Below, piece by piece: positions 60,144 through 64,000 of a stretch of 64,000 nucleotides of DNA (within the stretch, counting starts at the first letter, position 1; each line of letters starts with the position of its first letter). Both the position numbers and the translations under genes were made by a program. Location: contig NZ_LKPJ01000011.1 of NCBI RefSeq assembly GCF_001443045.1, positions 124,001 through 188,000 of the forward strand, given 5' to 3'. Source of the stretch: Burkholderia ambifaria. GTDB taxonomy: Bacteria; Pseudomonadota; Gammaproteobacteria; Burkholderiales; Burkholderiaceae. The notes beneath the pieces were generated by a model. It had not been told where the DNA came from. It did no database searches and saw only the letters and a program-made list of their open reading frames with translations.

Positions 60144-61525
60144 GCGCGGCTCCCGAGCGCGTCGAGCAGCTTCTGGTGCACGCCGCCGAAGCCGCCGTTG
60201 CTCATCACGAGCACGTGGTCGCCCGGGCGCGCGGCCTCGACGACCGACTTCACCAGCAGATGGAGATCGTCGAACGCGCGAGCTTTGTCGCCGAGCGGCG
60301 CGAGCGCGTCGCCGAGGTTCCAGCCGAGCGCGTCGCGCCCGGTCGGCGCGCCATAGCCGAACACCAGATTGGCGTCGGCAAGGCTTGCCGGCAGTTGCGC
60401 CTTCATCACGCCGAGCTTCATTGTGTTCGAGCGCGGCTCGAGCACGGCCAGAATGCGGGAGTTTTGACGACCGATGCGCGCACGAAGGCCGGCAATCGTG
60501 GTCTCGATCGCGGTCGGATGGTGCGCGAAGTCGTCGTAGACGGTCACGCCGTCGACGCTGCCGCGCACTTCCATGCGCCGCTTCACGTTGCGGAACGATG
60601 CGAGGGATTCGGCCGCCTGCGCCGGCGGCACGCCGACGTGGCGCGCGGCGGCGATCGCCGCGAGCGCGTTCATCCGGTTGTGGTCGCCCTGCACCTGCCA
60701 CGCGACTTCACCGACGCGCTCGGCCTTCGAATACACCGCGAACCGCTCGTCGACCGGCACGCCGTCCTCGGCCGGCAGCGCCTGCCAGCCGCCGTCGACG
60801 CCGAAGCGCTCGACCTCGCTCCAGCAGCCGCGCGCGAGCACGCGCTCCAGCGCATCCAAACGGCCGTTGGTCACGATCCGCCCGACGCCCGGCACGGTGC
60901 GCACGAGATGGTGGAATTGCGTTTCGATCGCAGCGAGATCCGGGAAGATGTCGGCGTGATCGAATTCGAGATTGTTGAGCACCGCGGTACGCGGCCGATA
61001 GTGGACGAACTTCGAACGTTTGTCGAAGAACGCCGTGTCGTATTCGTCGGCCTCGATCACGAAGAAGCTCGAATCGGTCAGCCGCGCCGACACGCCGAAG
61101 TTCAGCGGCACGCCGCCGATCAGGAAGCCCGGGTTCAGGCCGGCATCTTCCAACAGCCACGCGAGCATCGACGACGTGGTCGTCTTGCCGTGCGTGCCCG
61201 CGACCGCCAGCACCCACTTGCCCGCCAGCACGTGCTCGCCGAGCCATTGCGGACCGGACACGTACGGCAGGCCGCGATCGAGGATCGCTTCCATCAGCGG
61301 ATTGCCGCGCGTGACGACGTTGCCGATCACGAACAGGTCGGGCTTCAGGTCGATCTGCTCGGCGCCGTAGCCCTCGATCAGCGTGATGCCCTGCGCCTCG
61401 AGCTGCGTGCTCATCGGCGGATAGACGCCCGCGTCGCAACCCGTCACCGTGTGGCCCGCCTCGCGCGCGAGCACGGCAAGACCGCCCATGAAGGTGCCGC
61501 AGATGCCAAGAATGTGGATGTGCAT
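60140..61525 (-). CDS. mpl: UDP-N-acetylmuramate:L-Ala-gamma-D-Glu-meso-DAP ligase
   Basis: Recycles murein tripeptide by joining it to UDP-MurNAc. The 461-residue Mur ligase has MHIHILGICGTFMGGLA at the start, ATP loop GTHGKTTT at 110-117, EADEYDTAFFDKRSKF, and YDDFAHHPTA of the Mpl type. ATG 61525 chosen over an upstream open frame. First gene of mpl-yqiA-like-rnb-aroE-mtgA, a group mixing cell-wall and RNA/aromatic functions; divergent from the gene at 61759. Confidence 0.95.
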   Translation of the reverse strand: MHIHILGICGTFMGGLAVLAREAGHTVTGCDAGVYPPMSTQLEAQGITLIEGYGAEQIDLKPDLFVIGNVVTRGNPLMEAILDRGLPYVSGPQWLGEHVLAGKWVLAVAGTHGKTTTSSMLAWLLEDAGLNPGFLIGGVPLNFGVSARLTDSSFFVIEADEYDTAFFDKRSKFVHYRPRTAVLNNLEFDHADIFPDLAAIETQFHHLVRTVPGVGRIVTNGRLDALERVLARGCWSEVERFGVDGGWQALPAEDGVPVDERFAVYSKAERVGEVAWQVQGDHNRMNALAAIAAARHVGVPPAQAAESLASFRNVKRRMEVRGSVDGVTVYDDFAHHPTAIETTIAGLRARIGRQNSRILAVLEPRSNTMKLGVMKAQLPASLADANLVFGYGAPTGRDALGWNLGDALAPLGDKARAFDDLHLLVKSVVEAARPGDHVLVMSNGGFGGVHQKLLDALGSRA

Positions 61526-61758
61526 AGATGAATGCTTTCGCGCCGCCGGGCGCCGTCGATTCGGAAAGATGGTCTGCGGCACGCCGGACAGGCCGCCCGG
61601 CCAACGACTTTCGCCGCGACACAAAGACCGTCATTGTAACTGACGGTCCGCCCTGCCCGGCGGCCCGAACGATGGATCCGGATGCCGGCCGGCGCGGCGG
61701 GCGGCACGCAGCCACACGGCGTTCGGGCGTGACGGCGATCGAGTATGATTGCCGGATC

Positions 61759-62403
61759 ATGTCTCGCAAACCCCTTGTCGACCCGCGGCGCGCCCGCGAG
61801 GAAATCGCCCAGTCCGCCGCCCGCCTGATCGCGGAGGACGGCCTCGATTACGCCAGCGCGAAACGCAAGGCCGCGCGCCAGTTGTTCGGCGATACGCGCG
61901 TTGCCGGAGAATGGCTGCCGGATAACGACCTGATCGAGGAAGAACTGCGCGAGTACCTCGCCCTGTTCCAGAGCGACACGCAGCCGGACGAACTGCGCCG
62001 CCTGCGCGAGATCGCACTCGACTGGATGCGCCGGCTCGCGGAGTTCAATCCTTATGTGACGGGCGCGGTGCTGAACGGCACCGCGAACGCGCATTCGGAC
62101 ATCCATTTGCAGATATTCACCGACAACCCGAAGGACGTCGCGATCTACCTGCTGAACCAGAACGTTCAGTACGACGTGTCCGAGACGCGGCATTTCGCCG
62201 GTCGCGCGGACGTCGAGACGCTCAGCTTCCTGTGGCGCCCGCGGCGCGACGTGGACGCGATCGGCATTCACGTCGCGCTCTACGCGAGCGACGACCTGCG
62301 CGGCGCGGTCAAGGCCGACGCGCGCGGCCGGGTCGCGCGCGCAGACGCCGCCGCCTTGCACGCGCTGCTCGAAGCCGGCAACGCTCCTTCCGAACCGGAA
62401 TGA
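61759..62403 (+). CDS. Uncharacterised protein with degenerate nucleotidyltransferase-like motif
   Basis: 214 residues. I do not recognise a named family. Residues 1-45 are helical (DPRRAREEIAQSAARLIAED), 65-95 are acidic helix, and from about 98 VTGAVLNGTANAHSDIHLQIF resembles the GS-X(n)-DxD active site of minimal nucleotidyltransferases, with Gly-Thr in place of Gly-Ser and Asp-Ile-His in place of DxD. A later VDAIGIHVALYA strand would be the third acidic position but carries His. Probably a non-catalytic relative. ATG 61759 chosen. It precedes the thioredoxin gene by seven bases and is divergent from mpl; homologues in related bacteria are sometimes mislabelled as Mur ligases. Confidence 0.7.
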   Translation: MSRKPLVDPRRAREEIAQSAARLIAEDGLDYASAKRKAARQLFGDTRVAGEWLPDNDLIEEELREYLALFQSDTQPDELRRLREIALDWMRRLAEFNPYVTGAVLNGTANAHSDIHLQIFTDNPKDVAIYLLNQNVQYDVSETRHFAGRADVETLSFLWRPRRDVDAIGIHVALYASDDLRGAVKADARGRVARADAAALHALLEAGNAPSEPE

Positions 62404-62410
62404 TTCAACG

Positions 62411-62965
62411 ATGATGATGAAACGCATGTTGGCGCTCGCGGTGGTCGCGGCGGCCGCCGTCGCCGGCGGGATTGCCGCCGGCCATTGGTTCCGCGGCGGC
62501 AGCGCCGATGACGGCGTCGCCGTCGCGGCGCCCGCCGCGCAGGGCAACCCGGTCGACCAGCTGTGGGCCGCGTCGCTGACCGGCATCGACGGCAAGCCGG
62601 CGTCGCTCGCGTCCTTCAAGGGCCAGAAGGTCGTGGTCAATTTCTGGGCGTCGTGGTGCGGCCCGTGCGTCGAAGAGATGCCGGAACTCGTCGCGCTGTC
62701 GCATCAATACAAGCAGAAAGGCATCCGCTTCATCGGAATCGGCGTCGATTCCGACCAGAACGTGAAGAACTTTCTTCAGAAGGTAAAGGTCGACTATCCG
62801 GTTTTCATCAGCGGTTATGCGGGCGCCGATCTGGCCCGTAATTTCGGAAATACGGCCGGCGCGCTGCCGTTTACGGTCGTCATCGACGAAACCGGCAAGA
62901 TTCGCGAGACAAAATTAGGACAAATCCAACCGGCCGACCTGAAAAAGACCCTCGACGCGTTGTGA
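62411..62965 (+). CDS. TlpA-family thiol:disulfide oxidoreductase
   Basis: 184-residue thioredoxin-fold protein anchored or exported by an N-terminal hydrophobic segment (about 5-25). Active site WASWCGPC with Cys83 and Cys86; downstream GALPFTVVID supplies the cis-proline. Likely periplasmic reductant, for instance in cytochrome c maturation. Three ATG codons in a row at 62411-62419; the first is used. It follows the unrecognised gene by seven bases, and codon use is slightly more A/T-rich near its end. Confidence 0.88.
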   Translation: MMMKRMLALAVVAAAAVAGGIAAGHWFRGGSADDGVAVAAPAAQGNPVDQLWAASLTGIDGKPASLASFKGQKVVVNFWASWCGPCVEEMPELVALSHQYKQKGIRFIGIGVDSDQNVKNFLQKVKVDYPVFISGYAGADLARNFGNTAGALPFTVVIDETGKIRETKLGQIQPADLKKTLDAL

Positions 62966-63159
62966 TCGTCCTGAACGGCCGCCCGCACGTTGGCGGCGAT
63001 TTGTGCGTCGATCGCCGCAAATTCACGTGAATTCGCCGATACTTTGCCAGTGCGCCGGTAATTCTTGCAGGTCCCGCGCGCCCAGCCGTTCGGCAAAACT
63101 AGACAAATTTCTCTAAATAGCGCTAAAGTTCGCGCAATTCCGCAGAAATAGAAGCGACC

Positions 63160-63612
63160 ATGACACGATTGCTGGTGCTGCACGGCCCCAACCTGAACCT
63201 TCTCGGCACCCGGGAACCGGAGGTGTACGGCCGCGTTACGCTCGCGCAGATCGATCAGGCGCTTGCCGCACGGGCGCAGGAAGCCGGCGCCGAACTGTCG
63301 TCGTTCCAGAGCAACCATGAAGGTGCGCTCGTCGACCGCATCCAGGCCGCGCGGGAGGAACAGACCGATTTCATCCTGATCAATCCCGCCGCGTATACGC
63401 ACACGAGCGTCGCGATTCGGGACGCGATTGCCGGCGTCGGCATCCCGTTCGTCGAGGTTCATCTGTCGAACGTGCACCGCCGCGAAGCGTTCAGGCATCA
63501 CTCCTACTTTTCCGACCAGGCCGAAGGCGTGATCTGCGGGCTCGGCTGGAAAGGTTATCTGTACGCGCTCGAGTACGCGCTGGACAAGCTGCAAGGCACG
63601 TCGCGCGGCTGA
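63160..63612 (+). CDS. aroQ: 3-dehydroquinate dehydratase, type II
   Basis: Third step of the shikimate pathway. The 150-residue protein has [18 protein letters not shown] at the N-terminus (catalytic Tyr23 or 24), [26 protein letters not shown] and [17 protein letters not shown], complete for a type II enzyme. The ATG at 63160 follows an A/T-rich leader (63080-63159). It lies 64 bases before accB; aroQ-accB-accC is a widespread arrangement. Confidence 0.96.
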   Translation: MTRLLVLHGPNLNLLGTREPEVYGRVTLAQIDQALAARAQEAGAELSSFQSNHEGALVDRIQAAREEQTDFILINPAAYTHTSVAIRDAIAGVGIPFVEVHLSNVHRREAFRHHSYFSDQAEGVICGLGWKGYLYALEYALDKLQGTSRG

Positions 63613-63629
63613 TTTCGCGATCTAGATTT

Positions 63630-63650
63630 AGCGCCGGTCCCACCGGCGCT
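63630..63650 (+). terminator. Hairpin between aroQ and accB
   Basis: AGCGCCGGT and ACCGGCGCT separated by three C, followed by TTTC. Short T tract; it may attenuate rather than stop transcription into accB. Confidence 0.5.
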
Positions 63651-63676
63651 TTCACGTATTGAAAGGGGAATTCCCG

Positions 63677-64000
63677 ATGGATCTTCGTAAGCTGAAAACT
63701 CTGATCGACCTCGTCTCCGAATCCGGCATCTCCGAGCTGGAAGTGACGGAAGGCGAAGGTAAGGTGCGCATCGTCAAGAACGCACCGCCGGTCTACGTGC
63801 AGCCGACGGCTGGATTTGCCCCGCAGGTCAGCGCACCGGCCCCGTCGGTCGCGCTGCCGGCCGACGGCGCGCCGGCCGCCGCAGGCGCTGCCGCACCGGC
63901 CGTGCCGCAAGGTCACGTCGTGACCTCGCCAATGGTCGGCACGTTCTATCGCGCGCCGTCGCCGGGCGCGGACCCGTTCACCCAGGTCGGTGACACGGTC
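63677..64000 (+). CDS. accB: Biotin carboxyl carrier protein of acetyl-CoA carboxylase, 3' end outside window
   Basis: Carries biotin for the first step of fatty-acid synthesis. The visible 108 codons begin [20 protein letters not shown] and include the [14 protein letters not shown] segment, an Ala/Pro-rich linker (about 38-78) and the start of the biotinyl domain ([19 protein letters not shown]). The biotinylated Met-Lys-Met site lies beyond the window. The ATG at 63677 has AAAGGGG seven bases or more upstream. Confidence 0.95.
   Translation, partial: MDLRKLKTLIDLVSESGISELEVTEGEGKVRIVKNAPPVYVQPTAGFAPQVSAPAPSVALPADGAPAAAGAAAPAVPQGHVVTSPMVGTFYRAPSPGADPFTQVGDTV

Overview
The window is a GC-rich chromosomal segment of a betaproteobacterium, most likely a Burkholderia of the cepacia-complex type. 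The evidence is strong G/C preference at third codon positions, the clusters bamE/fur, leuS-lptE-holA-proA and edd-eda with a divergent hexR, and close resemblance of many products to Burkholderia proteins as I remember them; no database was searched. Both ends cut a gene (purB at the left, accB at the right). I see no phage, insertion sequence, CRISPR array, tRNA or rRNA. Most of the window is ordinary core and sugar-acid metabolism.

Region by region: 1-7.6 kb holds the end of purB, a decayed FAD-oxidoreductase remnant, the gluconate genes gntP-gntK and the Entner-Doudoroff operon edd-eda, with divergent hexR and two 17-bp HexR-type palindromes between edd and hexR. 7.6-17.5 kb is a long minus-strand housekeeping run (bamE-dapB-tolQ/tolR-like-leuS-lptE-holA-proA-hemJ) with fur divergent from bamE. 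17.6-21.7 kb is a ureide-catabolic operon (dctA-like transporter, allantoicase, ureidoglycolate lyase) facing a FadR-type GntR regulator, preceded by a 13-copy heptamer repeat. 21.7-24.1 kb is a CynR-like LysR regulator divergent from an MFS transporter. 24.2-29.7 kb is an idonate/ketogluconate cluster with a divergent LysR regulator. It should feed gluconate to the GntK/Edd/Eda enzymes at the left end.

29.8-36.6 kb has tktA-gapA, speE, a VOC protein, rsmE, and a secreted barnase-like RNase with its barstar inhibitor. A candidate small RNA lies at about 36.78-36.93 kb. 37-43.7 kb has maeB, thiL-pgpA-pncC, a phosphorylcholine-phosphatase-like HAD enzyme and pyrF. 43.8-52.9 kb is a nine-gene pentose/hexose operon (iclR-dgoK-dgoA-SDR-araF-araG-araH-SDR-galM), apparently an oxidative galactose/arabinose route ending in KDPGal cleavage. 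53.2-55.4 kb has a small EF-hand protein and an S10-peptidase lipoprotein. 55.8-61.5 kb is a tightly overlapped minus-strand operon (mpl-yqiA-like-RNase II-like-aroE-mtgA), and the right end carries an unrecognised nucleotidyltransferase-like protein, a TlpA-type thioredoxin, aroQ and accB.

The observations most worth following are the candidate sRNA with a C-rich loop, three similar GGT-N3-ACC palindromes linking the ureide operon to the neighbouring MFS/LysR pair, the RNase/barstar pair, and binding-site substitutions in the AraF-like and DctA-like proteins.
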